A stretch of DNA of 64,000 nucleotides, taken from NCBI RefSeq assembly GCF_010731695.1, contig NZ_AP022586.1, forward strand, positions 4,960,001-5,024,000, read 5' to 3'. Position 1 is the stretch's first letter. Each line of letters opens with the position of its first letter. Shown one piece after another: positions 35,048 through 43,409 of the stretch. Under the pieces are notes generated by a model. It saw only the letters and a list, made by a program, of their open reading frames with translations. It had not been told where the DNA came from and ran no database searches. A program made the position numbers and the translations under genes. Origin of the DNA: Mycolicibacterium litorale (GTDB lineage Bacteria; Actinomycetota; Actinomycetes; Mycobacteriales; Mycobacteriaceae).

Positions 35048-35179
35048 GCTCCGGAGGGGAGTATTCCTTCGCCGCGGTGTCGTCACTACGTCGTCCATCA
35101 TTGGCCGGCCGGTGCTGCGGGCCGGCGCCGCGTCGGCGGAAGAGACCTCCGGCGTGTTCGACGACCGGAGGTATATCGA
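35048..35179 (+). promoter_or_regulatory. yybP-ykoY (Mn2+) riboswitch controlling terC translation
   Basis: The conserved GGGGAGTA of the family is at 35056-35063 and the 3' conserved AAGAGACC-type segment at 35140-35147. Helix P1 forms between CCGGAGG (35051-35057) and CCTCCGG (35146-35152). The same CCTCCGG can instead pair with CCGGAGG at 35165-35171, which contains the GGAGG ribosome site eight bases before the terC GTG. The two helices exclude each other, so ligand-stabilised P1 would free the ribosome site. The family senses Mn2+ and often controls TerC/Alx exporters. Confidence 0.85.
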
Positions 35180-36208
35180 GTGAACGTTTCCGCCCTGGAA
35201 TGGGGCATCACCATCGCCGTCACGGTGGCGGTGCTGCTGTTCGACGTGGTGGCCATTGCCCGGCGCCCGCACGAGCCTTCGATGAAGGAGTGCTCGATCG
35301 CGCTGTCGGTGTACGTGTCGCTGGCCGTCGCGTTCGGTGTCTGGGTGTGGCTGTTCCACGGCGGGGACTACGGACTGGAGTTCTTCGCCGGCTGGCTGAC
35401 GGAATACAGCCTGTCAGTCGACAACCTGTTCATCTTCATCATCATCATGGCCAGCTTCAACGTGCCCAAGAAGTATCAGCAGGAAGCGCTGATGGTGGGC
35501 ATCATCCTGGCCTTGATCTTCCGCGGTATCTTCATCGCGCTGGGCGCGGTCGCGATCAACCAGTTCTCCTGGGTGTTCTACATTTTCGGCCTGTTCCTGG
35601 TGTACACCGCGTGGAACCTCGCCCGTGACACCGGCCACGAGGACGACGGTGACAACGCGGTCGTCAAGTTCGCCCGCAACCACCTCACGCTGACCGACAA
35701 GTGGGACGGCCTGAAGCTGTGGATCAAGGAGGACGGCAAGCGTCTGATGACGCCGATGTTCCTGGTGATCGTCGCGCTGGGAACCACCGACCTGATCTTC
35801 GCGCTGGACTCGATCCCGGCGATCTTCGGCCTGACGCAGGAACCGTATCTGGTGTTCACGGCCAACGTCTTCGCGCTGATGGGGCTGCGGCAGCTGTTTT
35901 TCCTGCTCGGCGGGCTGCTCAAGCGGCTGGTGTACCTGTCGCAGGGGCTCGCGTTCATCCTGCTGTTCATCGGCGTGAAGCTGTTCCTGCACGCGCTGCA
36001 CGAGAACGAGCTGCCGTTCATCAACGGCGGTGAGCACGTCCCGGTGCCGGAGATCCCGACGCTGCTCAGCCTGGGCGTCATCGTCGTCACGCTCGTCATC
36101 ACGACCGTGCTGAGCCTCATGAAGACGCGGGGCAGGAACGCCGACCAGGTGGACGAGGCGCAGCGCAAGATCGAGGACGACGGCAAGAAGTCCTTCGACT
36201 CGCACTGA
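35180..36208 (+). CDS. TerC-family membrane protein
   Basis: 342-residue TerC/Alx protein with about nine transmembrane helices; conserved acidic membrane motifs are SVDNLF (near residue 79) and LIFALDSIPA (near 210). Family members export Mn2+ or load it onto exported enzymes, and some are linked to tellurite resistance. GTG 35180 lies eight bases after a GGAGG ribosome site that is part of the riboswitch switching helix. The gene appears to be alone; the downstream 36245 gene has its own start signals. Confidence 0.93.
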   Translation: MNVSALEWGITIAVTVAVLLFDVVAIARRPHEPSMKECSIALSVYVSLAVAFGVWVWLFHGGDYGLEFFAGWLTEYSLSVDNLFIFIIIMASFNVPKKYQQEALMVGIILALIFRGIFIALGAVAINQFSWVFYIFGLFLVYTAWNLARDTGHEDDGDNAVVKFARNHLTLTDKWDGLKLWIKEDGKRLMTPMFLVIVALGTTDLIFALDSIPAIFGLTQEPYLVFTANVFALMGLRQLFFLLGGLLKRLVYLSQGLAFILLFIGVKLFLHALHENELPFINGGEHVPVPEIPTLLSLGVIVVTLVITTVLSLMKTRGRNADQVDEAQRKIEDDGKKSFDSH

Positions 36209-36244
36209 TCGCAACTTTCGACAGGGCACGGGTGACCGCCTACC

Positions 36245-36652
36245 GTGACTGCGGTGCGGCTATTCGTGGCGGATCGTGGTGAATGGGACGAGTTGACCGA
36301 CGGCGACCGTCATGTCGTGCGGGTGTCGGCTCCCGACCTGCAGGAGGCGCGTCGCGCCCGGGCCAGGATCCGGGCCGGTGCCGACGACGTCGCGGTGATC
36401 CTCGACGTGACGGTCGCGGTCGGCGCCGACTTCCGGTCGGCGCGCTCGGCCTTCGAGCCCGACGCCGGTGACGGCACAGTGCGCTACGCCGGCACGATCG
36501 ACGGGCTGGCCGGGCTGATCGCCGACATCGAGATGGCCGACGTCGCCGACGGGGTCACCCTGCTCGCGGCCGGTCCGCGCCAGGATCTGCGGGCGCTGGG
36601 GCGCGACGTGCTGGCCCGCCTGGCGTTGCGGGGTCAGCCGAAGGCGAGCTGA
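36245..36652 (+). CDS. Conserved hypothetical protein, possible luciferase-like fragment
   Basis: 135 residues. The segment GADDVAVILDVTVAVGADFRS followed by RYAGTIDGLAGLIADIEMADVADGVTLL has the look of the C-terminal barrel part of F420/FMN-dependent luciferase-like oxidoreductases, but it is far too short for a full enzyme (about 300 residues). Whether it is a stand-alone small protein or a decayed remnant is unclear. GTG 36245 is used; GTG 36254 is possible. It precedes the glucarate locus by about 90 bases. Confidence 0.5.
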   Translation: MTAVRLFVADRGEWDELTDGDRHVVRVSAPDLQEARRARARIRAGADDVAVILDVTVAVGADFRSARSAFEPDAGDGTVRYAGTIDGLAGLIADIEMADVADGVTLLAAGPRQDLRALGRDVLARLALRGQPKAS

Positions 36653-36707
36653 GTCCGGAGCCGACCCCGTCGATTCAATCCCTGCATCACTGGGCCGAAC
36701 TTTTGAC

Positions 36708-36738
36708 TTGGACAGGCATGGATTGCGCGCCCTAGCGT
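36708..36738 (+). promoter_or_regulatory. Promoter of the glucarate operon (leaderless)
   Basis: TAGCGT at 36733-36738 lies six bases before the ATG at 36745, predicting a leaderless transcript. TTGGAC at 36708-36713 with a 19-bp spacer is the likely -35; TTGACT at 36703 is better in sequence but 24 bp away. Confidence 0.5.
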
Positions 36739-36744
36739 GCAGGT

Positions 36745-38343
36745 ATGACTTCCACCGTCTCGTCGACCGACCTGACCGGCCAGATGCTGATCGCGGGCAC
36801 CGCGGTCCACGGCACCGGAGCCGAGATCCGCGGCTTCGATCCGACCCGGGGCGCGGAACTCGAACCGGCCTACCGGCACGGCGAGGCCTCTCACGTCGAG
36901 GCCGCGTGCGCGGCGGCAGCCGAGGCGTTCCACGCCTATCGGGCCACCTCCTCGGATCAGCGGGCGCGATTCCTCGAGGGCATCGCCGACAACATCGCCG
37001 CGATCACCGACGACCTGGTCCACCGCGCCCACGCCGAGACCGGCCTGCCCGAGGCCCGGCTGACCGGTGAGGTCGGCCGCACCACCGGGCAGCTGCGGCT
37101 GTTCGCCTCGGTGCTGCGTGAAGGCAGCTGGAACGGCGCGCGCATCGACACCGCACAACCCGACCGCACACCTCTGCCGCGCCCCGACCTGCGGCAGCGC
37201 ATGGTTCCGCTGGGTCCGGTGGCCGTGTTCGGTGCCAGCAACTTTCCGCTCGCCTTCTCGGTCGCCGGCGGCGACACCGCCTCCGCGCTCGCGGCGGGTT
37301 GCCCCGTGGTGGTCAAAGCGCACGACGCCCACCCGGGCACCTCCGAACTCGTCGGCCGCGCGATTTGCGCCGCCGTCGCCGACGCCGGGCTGCCGCCCGG
37401 CACCTTCTCGCTTCTCTACATACCCGGCCCGGGACTGGGCACCGCCCTGGTCACCGATCCGCGCATCAAGGCGGTCGGGTTCACCGGTTCCCGCGCCGGC
37501 GGGCTGGCGCTGGTCGCCGCGGCGGCCGCCCGCCCCGAGCCGATCCCGGTCTACGCCGAGATGAGCTCGATCAACCCGGTGTTCCTACTCGGCGGTGCGC
37601 TCGCCGGCCGCGGCGCCGAGATCGGGCGCGCGTTCGTCGGATCGCTGACCATGGGATCCGGGCAGTTCTGCACGAATCCGGGCCTGGTCATCGCGATCGA
37701 CAGCCCCGGTCTCGACGCCTTCACCGCCGCCGCCGCAGAGGCGTTGAGCGCGTCCGCCCCGACCGCGATGCTGACCCCGGACATCGCCGACAACTATCGC
37801 GCCGGCGTCGACGCGCTGTCGGGTGAGGCCACGCTGGTGGCTCGCGGTTCGGCCGACGGCGACGCCGCGGTCTCCTGCCGCGCCGCGCTGTTCAGCACCG
37901 ACGCGGCCGGCCTGCTCGGCTCAAAGTCGTTGCAGGCGGAGGTGTTCGGCGCATCGAGCCTGATCGTGCGGTGCGCCGACCTCGACGAGATGAAGACCGT
38001 CGCGGCCAACCTGGAGGGTCAGCTGACCGCCACCCTGCACATCGACGACTCCGACGTCGCCCACGCCGGTGAGCTGCTGCCGATCCTCGAACTCAAAGCC
38101 GGACGCATCCTGTTCAACGGCTGGCCCACCGGCGTCGAGGTGTGCCACGCGATGGTGCACGGCGGCCCGTTCCCCGCCACGTCCGACTCCCGCACCACAT
38201 CGGTCGGCTCGAGGGCCATCGACCGCTTCCTTCGTCCCGTCTGTTACCAGGACGCACCGAAATCGTTGGTGCCCAGCGCGATCGCCGACGACAACCCGGA
38301 CCGACTGTGGCGCCGGGTCGACGGCGAACTCACCAAAGACTGA
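36745..38343 (+). CDS. 2-oxoglutarate semialdehyde (2,5-dioxovalerate) dehydrogenase
   Basis: 532-residue aldehyde dehydrogenase of the KGSADH type. The nucleophile is Cys309 in GSGQFCTNPG and the general-base Glu is in YAEMSSINP; the cofactor region starts VPLGPVAVFGASNFP. It oxidises 2-oxoglutarate semialdehyde to 2-oxoglutarate with NAD(P)+, the last step of glucarate, galactarate and pentose oxidation. First gene of an operon with kdgD and a glucarate dehydratase-like gene, 28 bases upstream of kdgD, so the pathway assignment is strong. Confidence 0.92.
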   Translation: MTSTVSSTDLTGQMLIAGTAVHGTGAEIRGFDPTRGAELEPAYRHGEASHVEAACAAAAEAFHAYRATSSDQRARFLEGIADNIAAITDDLVHRAHAETGLPEARLTGEVGRTTGQLRLFASVLREGSWNGARIDTAQPDRTPLPRPDLRQRMVPLGPVAVFGASNFPLAFSVAGGDTASALAAGCPVVVKAHDAHPGTSELVGRAICAAVADAGLPPGTFSLLYIPGPGLGTALVTDPRIKAVGFTGSRAGGLALVAAAAARPEPIPVYAEMSSINPVFLLGGALAGRGAEIGRAFVGSLTMGSGQFCTNPGLVIAIDSPGLDAFTAAAAEALSASAPTAMLTPDIADNYRAGVDALSGEATLVARGSADGDAAVSCRAALFSTDAAGLLGSKSLQAEVFGASSLIVRCADLDEMKTVAANLEGQLTATLHIDDSDVAHAGELLPILELKAGRILFNGWPTGVEVCHAMVHGGPFPATSDSRTTSVGSRAIDRFLRPVCYQDAPKSLVPSAIADDNPDRLWRRVDGELTKD

Positions 38344-38371
38344 CCGACGCACCATCAACCGAGGAGTATCC

Positions 38372-39319
38372 ATGCCCGCCGCGCCGCTGACTGGCGTCCT
38401 GTTCTTCCCCGTCACCCCCTTCACCGCAGCCGGTGAGGTCGACACGGACCTCCTGGCGCAACACGTCGCCAAGGGTGTCGATGCCGGACCGGGAGGCGTC
38501 TTCATCGGTTGTGGCACGGGCGAATTCCACGCCATCGACCCCGCCGAGCTTCGCACCATCGTCCGGACGGCGGTCGAGGTGGTCGGCGGCCGGGTGCCGG
38601 TGTACGCGGGTGCCGGCGGCTCCCTCGCCCAGGCCAAGGCCTTCGCCCGCGCCGCCGCCGAGGCCGGCGCCGACGGCCTGCTGCTCCTGCCGCCGTATCT
38701 GGTCGAGATGCCCCAAGCCGGGCTGGTCGCCTACACCCGCGAGGTCAGCGCCGTCACCGACCTGCCGGTGATCGTCTACAACCGCAACAACGCCCGCTAC
38801 ACCGAGGCCTCCGCCGTCGAGGTGGCGAAGATGCCGAAGGTGGTCGGATTCAAGGACGGCACAGGCGATCTCGATCAGGTCGCGCGCATCGTCCGCGCGG
38901 TCACCGACGCGCTGGAGCCGACGGGCAAGCCGTTCCAGTTCTTCAACGGACTACCCACGGCGGAGGTGTCGCAGCAGGCGTACCGGGCCATCGGGGTGAC
39001 GCTGTACTCCTCGGCGACGTTCGCGTTCGCGCCCGAACTCGCGCTGGCGTTCTACCAGTCGCTGGAATCCGGAGACGAGGCGCTGACCGCGGCACTGCTG
39101 CGGGAGTTCTTCCACCCCCTGGTGCGCTTGCGCGACACCGTCCCCGGTTACGCAGTCTCGCTGATCAAAGCGGGTGTGACGCTCGAGGGCATCGACGCCG
39201 GCCCGGTGCGCCCGCCGCTGGTCGACGCCGCCGCCCGCGACGTCGAGCGGCTCACCGAGATCCTCGCCGCCGGCCGCACCGTCCTCGCCGAAGCGCTCGC
39301 GGCCGAAGCGGTGCACTGA
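38372..39319 (+). CDS. kdgD: 5-dehydro-4-deoxyglucarate dehydratase
   Basis: 315-residue DHDPS/NAL-family aldolase-fold enzyme that decarboxylates and dehydrates 5-keto-4-deoxyglucarate to 2-oxoglutarate semialdehyde. The Schiff-base residue is Lys161 in VVGFKDGTGD; the G(C)GTGE motif near residue 47 and the VIVYNRNN Tyr near 137 are the other active-site elements. ATG 38372 follows GAGGAG. Its stop overlaps the next gene (TGATG), so the two are co-translated. Confidence 0.93.
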   Translation: MPAAPLTGVLFFPVTPFTAAGEVDTDLLAQHVAKGVDAGPGGVFIGCGTGEFHAIDPAELRTIVRTAVEVVGGRVPVYAGAGGSLAQAKAFARAAAEAGADGLLLLPPYLVEMPQAGLVAYTREVSAVTDLPVIVYNRNNARYTEASAVEVAKMPKVVGFKDGTGDLDQVARIVRAVTDALEPTGKPFQFFNGLPTAEVSQQAYRAIGVTLYSSATFAFAPELALAFYQSLESGDEALTAALLREFFHPLVRLRDTVPGYAVSLIKAGVTLEGIDAGPVRPPLVDAAARDVERLTEILAAGRTVLAEALAAEAVH

Positions 39320-40587
39320 TGGCCGACCGGGTGCGCATCACCGGCGCGCGGATCACCCCGGTCGCATTCGTCGACCCACCGTTGCTCAACACCGTCGGCG
39401 TGCATCAGCCGTACGCGCTGCGGGCGATCATCAGGCTCGACACCGACGCCGGCGTCACCGGACTCGGCGAGACCTACGCCGACACCGCACACCTGGCCCG
39501 ACTCGAAGCCGCGGCCGAGGCGATCGTCGGTCAGGACGTGTTCGCGCTCAACACGATCCGCGCGTCGATCTCGGAGAAGCTGGGCGGCGACCGCACCGGG
39601 GACAGCACCGGCCTGGCGGGCATGATCACCTCGGCCAGCGTGGTCGACCGGGTGTTCTCCCCGTTCGAGGTGGCCTGCCTCGACGTACAGGGCCGGGTCG
39701 CCGGGCGGCCGGTCTCGGACCTGCTCGGCGGGGCGGTGCGCGACGCCGTGCCGTTCAGCGCCTACCTCTTCTACAAGTGGGCCGCCCACCCCGGTACCGA
39801 ACCCGACGGCTGGGGGCAGGCGCTGCACCCGGACGAGATCGTCGCCCAGGCCCGCCGCATCATCGACGAATACGGCTTCACCGCAATCAAACTCAAGGGC
39901 GGGGTGCTGCCGCCCGAGGAGGAGGTGGCGGCGATCGAGGCGTTGCACGCCGCGTTCCCCACCCACCCGCTGCGACTGGATCCCAACGCCGCGTGGACCC
40001 CCGAGACGTCGGTGAAGGTGGCCACGGGGCTGGCCGGAATTCTCGAGTACCTCGAGGATCCGACACCGGGACTCGAGGGAATGGCCGAGGTCGCGCGGCA
40101 GGCGCCGATGCCGCTGGCCACCAACATGTGCGTGGTGGCGTTCGACCAGCTGGCGCCCGCGGTCGCGCAGGACTCGGTGCGGGTCGTGCTCTCCGATCAC
40201 CACTACTGGGGCGGTCTGCAGCGCTCGCGGCTGCTCGCCGGCATCTGTGACACGTTCGGCCTCGGGCTGTCGATGCATTCCAACAGCCACCTCGGGATCA
40301 GCCTGGCCGCGATGGTGCATCTGGCCGCGGCCACCCCGAATCTCACCTACGCGTGTGACACGCACTGGCCGTGGAAGACCGAGGAGGTGGTCGAGGACGG
40401 TGTCCTGCGCTTCGTGGACGGGTCGGTGCCGGTGCCGACCGGCCCCGGGCTCGGCGTCGAGATCGACGAGGACCGCCTGGCCGCGCTGCACGAGCAGTAC
40501 CTGCGGTGCCGCATCCGCGAGCGCGACGACACCGGGTACATGCGCAGCATCGACCCGGGATTTCAGGCGCTCAGCCCACGCTGGTGA
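39319..40587 (+). CDS. Glucarate dehydratase-like enolase-superfamily enzyme
   Basis: 422 residues, enolase superfamily. The KxK pair is in AIKLKGGV, metal ligands follow in RLDPNA and YLEDPT, and the His/Asp dyad region is MHSNSHLGIS. Sequence is close to, but distinct from, E. coli GudD; a true GudD copy is at 53400. By context it makes the 5-keto-4-deoxyglucarate used by kdgD. Its substrate could be glucarate, or a related aldarate. ATG 39319 overlaps the kdgD stop by one base. Confidence 0.87.
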   Translation: MADRVRITGARITPVAFVDPPLLNTVGVHQPYALRAIIRLDTDAGVTGLGETYADTAHLARLEAAAEAIVGQDVFALNTIRASISEKLGGDRTGDSTGLAGMITSASVVDRVFSPFEVACLDVQGRVAGRPVSDLLGGAVRDAVPFSAYLFYKWAAHPGTEPDGWGQALHPDEIVAQARRIIDEYGFTAIKLKGGVLPPEEEVAAIEALHAAFPTHPLRLDPNAAWTPETSVKVATGLAGILEYLEDPTPGLEGMAEVARQAPMPLATNMCVVAFDQLAPAVAQDSVRVVLSDHHYWGGLQRSRLLAGICDTFGLGLSMHSNSHLGISLAAMVHLAAATPNLTYACDTHWPWKTEEVVEDGVLRFVDGSVPVPTGPGLGVEIDEDRLAALHEQYLRCRIRERDDTGYMRSIDPGFQALSPRW

Positions 40588-40657
40588 CGGCGTGGCAGCA
40601 TTAGAGTGATGCTCTCGAGGCCGCACCGGCGCGGCAAGTGATGCAAGGAGCGCATCG

Positions 40658-41584
40658 ATGTTCTCGCTGTCCCGGCTGTCCTGCTTCATCGCGGTGGCCG
40701 AAGAGCTCCATTTCGGCCGGGCGGCGGAACGGCTGCACATGACACAGCCGCCGCTGAGCCGGCAGATACAGCAGCTCGAGAGCGAACTCGGCGTCCACCT
40801 CATCGACCGCACCACCCGCTCGGTCACGCTGACCCCGGCGGGCGTGGCGTTCCTGCCCGACGCACGGCGCATCCTGCAGCTCGCCGAGGGCGCGGCGCTC
40901 AACGTCAAGCGCGTGCCCGCAGGCGACCTCGGGACCGTCGTCGTCGGCTTCACCGCGGCGTCGGCGCACGCGGTGCTCCCGCGACTGCTCGACAAGGCGC
41001 GTGAGCAACTACCGGATGTGAAACTCGAACTGCGCGAGATGGTTTCGGCGGCGCAGCTCGAAGCGCTGATGACCGGCGAACTCGACCTCGGAATGGGGCG
41101 GCCGCCGCTCAAGCGGCCCGGCATCGTGTCCCGGCCGCTGCTGCACGAACAGTTGATCGCCGCGCTGCCCGCCGCCCATCCGCTGGTCGAGGTGGAGCGG
41201 CAGCTCACGCTCAACGACCTCGACGGCCAGGACGTCGTCATGCATTCGCCGGTGGAGGCGCGGTACTTCCACGAACTGCTGATCAGCACCTTCACCATCG
41301 CCGGAGCCACACCGCGCTACGTCCAGTTCGTCACGCAGGTGCACACCATGCTGGTGCTGGTGCGCTCCGGCATCGGCATCGCGCTGGTCCCCGCATCGGC
41401 CGCCACCCTGCACCCGCAGGGCGTCGTCTTCCGCTCGATCGGCGCGTTCCGGGAGCGGCCGGTCGAACTCGACGCGGCCTGGCGCGGCGACAGCACCAAC
41501 CCCGCACTGCACCGGTTGCTGCGCGACGTGCTGCCGCCGCGCGAGTGGACCACCGACGACCTGGTGATCGACACGCTGCGTTAG
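40658..41584 (+). CDS. LysR-family regulator of the glucarate operon
   Basis: 308-residue LysR-type regulator: winged helix-turn-helix at residues 1-60 (HFGRAAERLHMTQPPLSRQIQQLE), then a periplasmic-binding-like effector domain (VVVGFTAASAHAVLPRLL). It is on the same strand 70 bases after the operon, unusual for LysR genes, which are mostly divergent. AAGGAG lies before ATG 40658. It probably senses an aldarate or pathway intermediate and controls 36745-40587; this is inferred from position. Confidence 0.88.
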   Translation: MFSLSRLSCFIAVAEELHFGRAAERLHMTQPPLSRQIQQLESELGVHLIDRTTRSVTLTPAGVAFLPDARRILQLAEGAALNVKRVPAGDLGTVVVGFTAASAHAVLPRLLDKAREQLPDVKLELREMVSAAQLEALMTGELDLGMGRPPLKRPGIVSRPLLHEQLIAALPAAHPLVEVERQLTLNDLDGQDVVMHSPVEARYFHELLISTFTIAGATPRYVQFVTQVHTMLVLVRSGIGIALVPASAATLHPQGVVFRSIGAFRERPVELDAAWRGDSTNPALHRLLRDVLPPREWTTDDLVIDTLR

Positions 41585-41625
41585 AGACGGGCCCCCATCG
41601 GCCGCGCCGGCGGTAACTTTCCCTC

Positions 41626-42696
41626 ATGAGGGTGGGGATCGTCGGCGGTGGCTTCGCCGGACTGGCAGCCGCCATCGCCTTCCGGCGCAACGGCCACGAC
41701 GTCACGGTGTTCGAGAGGACGGCGGGGCCGTCGGCCGCCGGCGGCGCCATCTCCCTTGCCCCGAACGCACTCACGTGCCTCACCGTGCTCGGGGTGCGCA
41801 AGCACATCGCGACGCGGTGGTCCGATGCGCCGGCGACCGTGCGCGCGGCGGACGGGCGCATCCTGGTTCGCCGCACCCTCGCGCAATTCACCGGTGGAGA
41901 CGAGTACGCGACCGTGCCGCGAAGTCAGCTGATCGCCTGGCTGACCGCGGAGCTGCCCCCGCAGTGCGTGCGGTACTCGCAGGCCGTGACACGGGTCAGC
42001 GCCGACGGCGCAGTCCACGTCGAACCTGGCTGTCACCGATTCGATCTCGTCGTTGGCGCAGACGGGGCACGTGGGGTGACCCGGCGGTCGCTGTGGCCCG
42101 ACGCACCTCCGCTTCGATTCACCGGTATCAGCGGATGGTCCTGGATCGTGGAGCGGGAGCTCGACGCCGGCTTCGGTCCGATCTGGGGCGCCACAGCGGA
42201 TTTCGGCATCCTGCCCCTGGCCGACGGACGCACGTACGTCTACGGCGCCGCCCGTGGCCGGGACGCCGATCTGCACTCCTTCCGCGACTGGCCCTCACCG
42301 CTACCTGAGTTGATCGACGCCGCGGCGCCCGACAAGCTCAGTACACCGGAGATCCACGAAGCGCGGCCACCGCGCCGACTCGTACGCGGCAAGGTGGCGC
42401 TGATCGGCGATGCCGCGCACACCATGCGTCCCACCTTCGGGCAGGGGGCAGCGCTGGCGATGGAGGAGGCGATCACGCTCGCCTATCGCGGCACGTCCGC
42501 TCTGCAACAACGGCGGCCGAGAATGCTGGCACTGTACGGCGCGTCGAAGGCCGGGTCATACTTCGCGACGCCGGGTGTCCGGTCGCTCGAGAGCCTGCGC
42601 AACGAGGCGTTACGACTCGCTCCGGATCCGCTCTTCGGTTTCCTGGCGGGGTCGGTGAGCCGCTGGCGGCCCCGATTCGGCTGGGCCCAAGGCTAA
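41626..42696 (+). CDS. FAD-dependent monooxygenase
   Basis: 356-residue group A flavoprotein hydroxylase. GxGxxG is GIVGGGFAGLAAA at the N-terminus, the DG motif is VVGADGARG and the GD motif ALIGDAAHTMRPTFGQGA. The substrate domain is too variable to name; relatives act on aromatic or polyketide compounds. Its 3' end overlaps the converging TetR gene by four bases. It lies just after the LysR gene, but no clear pathway link is visible. Confidence 0.88.
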   Translation: MRVGIVGGGFAGLAAAIAFRRNGHDVTVFERTAGPSAAGGAISLAPNALTCLTVLGVRKHIATRWSDAPATVRAADGRILVRRTLAQFTGGDEYATVPRSQLIAWLTAELPPQCVRYSQAVTRVSADGAVHVEPGCHRFDLVVGADGARGVTRRSLWPDAPPLRFTGISGWSWIVERELDAGFGPIWGATADFGILPLADGRTYVYGAARGRDADLHSFRDWPSPLPELIDAAAPDKLSTPEIHEARPPRRLVRGKVALIGDAAHTMRPTFGQGAALAMEEAITLAYRGTSALQQRRPRMLALYGASKAGSYFATPGVRSLESLRNEALRLAPDPLFGFLAGSVSRWRPRFGWAQG

Positions 42697-43349
42697 ATCG
42701 CCTGCAGCGCCTTCTCCAGCGACCGGTCGATCCGCTCCCGGTCTTCGCCGAGTCCGACGAGCGTGTCGAACACCAGCGGGGCGAGTATCTGCGTCAGGCC
42801 GTGGTCCTCGTGGCCGAAGAAGCCGGCGATTTCGAGGAGCACGGCGCCGTGGGTGATGCTCCACAGCCGCCCGGCGATCACCGACACCCCGTCGTCGCGG
42901 ATCCGCCCGCTCTCGATCATCCGGCCCACGACGTCGAGGAGGGCCTCGAACGAGACGGCGAATTCCTCGCGGTCACTGCTGCTTCCGGTGGTCGTCAGGT
43001 CGGTGTGGTGCCGGTTGAGCGACGTCGCGAAGGTGCCGAACATCATCTGGTACCGCTCCGGATTCGCGAGCGCGAACTCCCGGTAGCGCAGGCCCATCAC
43101 GATGAAGTCGGCGACGGGGTCGTCGGTCCGCGGGATCTCGGTCAGTGCCCGGGTGAAACGGGCGAACGCCTCGCGGGCGATCGCCTCGACGACTCCGGTC
43201 ATCCCGCGAAAGTGGGTGTACACCGCCATCGTCGAGGTGCCTGCCTCGGCGGCCAGGCTGCGCGCACTGAGCGCCGTCAGGCCGTCGCGCTCCACGAGCC
43301 GCACCCCCGCCTCGACGAGCGCCTGCCGGACGTCACTCACTGTTGCCAT
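42693..43349 (-). CDS. TetR-family regulator of the carotenoid oxygenase
   Basis: 218-residue TetR-type regulator with a helix-turn-helix at about 25-50 (LSARSLAAEAGTSTMAVYTHF) and a C-terminal domain of the TetR_C_33-like type (FIVMGLRYREFALANPERYQMMF). ATG 43349 is seven bases from the first of two palindromes in the region shared with the divergent carotenoid oxygenase gene, so it likely represses both itself and that gene. Confidence 0.88.
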   Translation of the reverse strand: MATVSDVRQALVEAGVRLVERDGLTALSARSLAAEAGTSTMAVYTHFRGMTGVVEAIAREAFARFTRALTEIPRTDDPVADFIVMGLRYREFALANPERYQMMFGTFATSLNRHHTDLTTTGSSSDREEFAVSFEALLDVVGRMIESGRIRDDGVSVIAGRLWSITHGAVLLEIAGFFGHEDHGLTQILAPLVFDTLVGLGEDRERIDRSLEKALQAI

Positions 43350-43355
43350 CGCCTC

Positions 43356-43397
43356 ATAACGGTGTTATACCTGACGGACAGCTCATAATACTGTTAT
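43356..43397. promoter_or_regulatory. Two TetR operator palindromes (ATAAC-N3-GTTAT)
   Basis: Site 1, ATAACGGTGTTAT at 43356-43368, is a perfect palindrome with a 3-bp centre. Site 2, ATAATACTGTTAT at 43385-43397, differs by one base. The centres are 29 bp apart. Both lie between the divergent TetR and dioxygenase starts and cover the only A/T-rich promoter DNA. Confidence 0.8.
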
Positions 43398-43409
43398 CGG
43401 GAGCGCACC

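Noticed and set aside
36245..36652. Calling this gene a luciferase-like oxidoreductase
   Set aside because: Only about a third of the expected length, and the similarity rests on a weak pattern; left as hypothetical.
39148..41310. 720-codon minus-strand frame across the dehydratase-like and LysR genes
   Set aside because: Spans two well-supported plus-strand genes and an intergenic gap, and has no recognisable domain.
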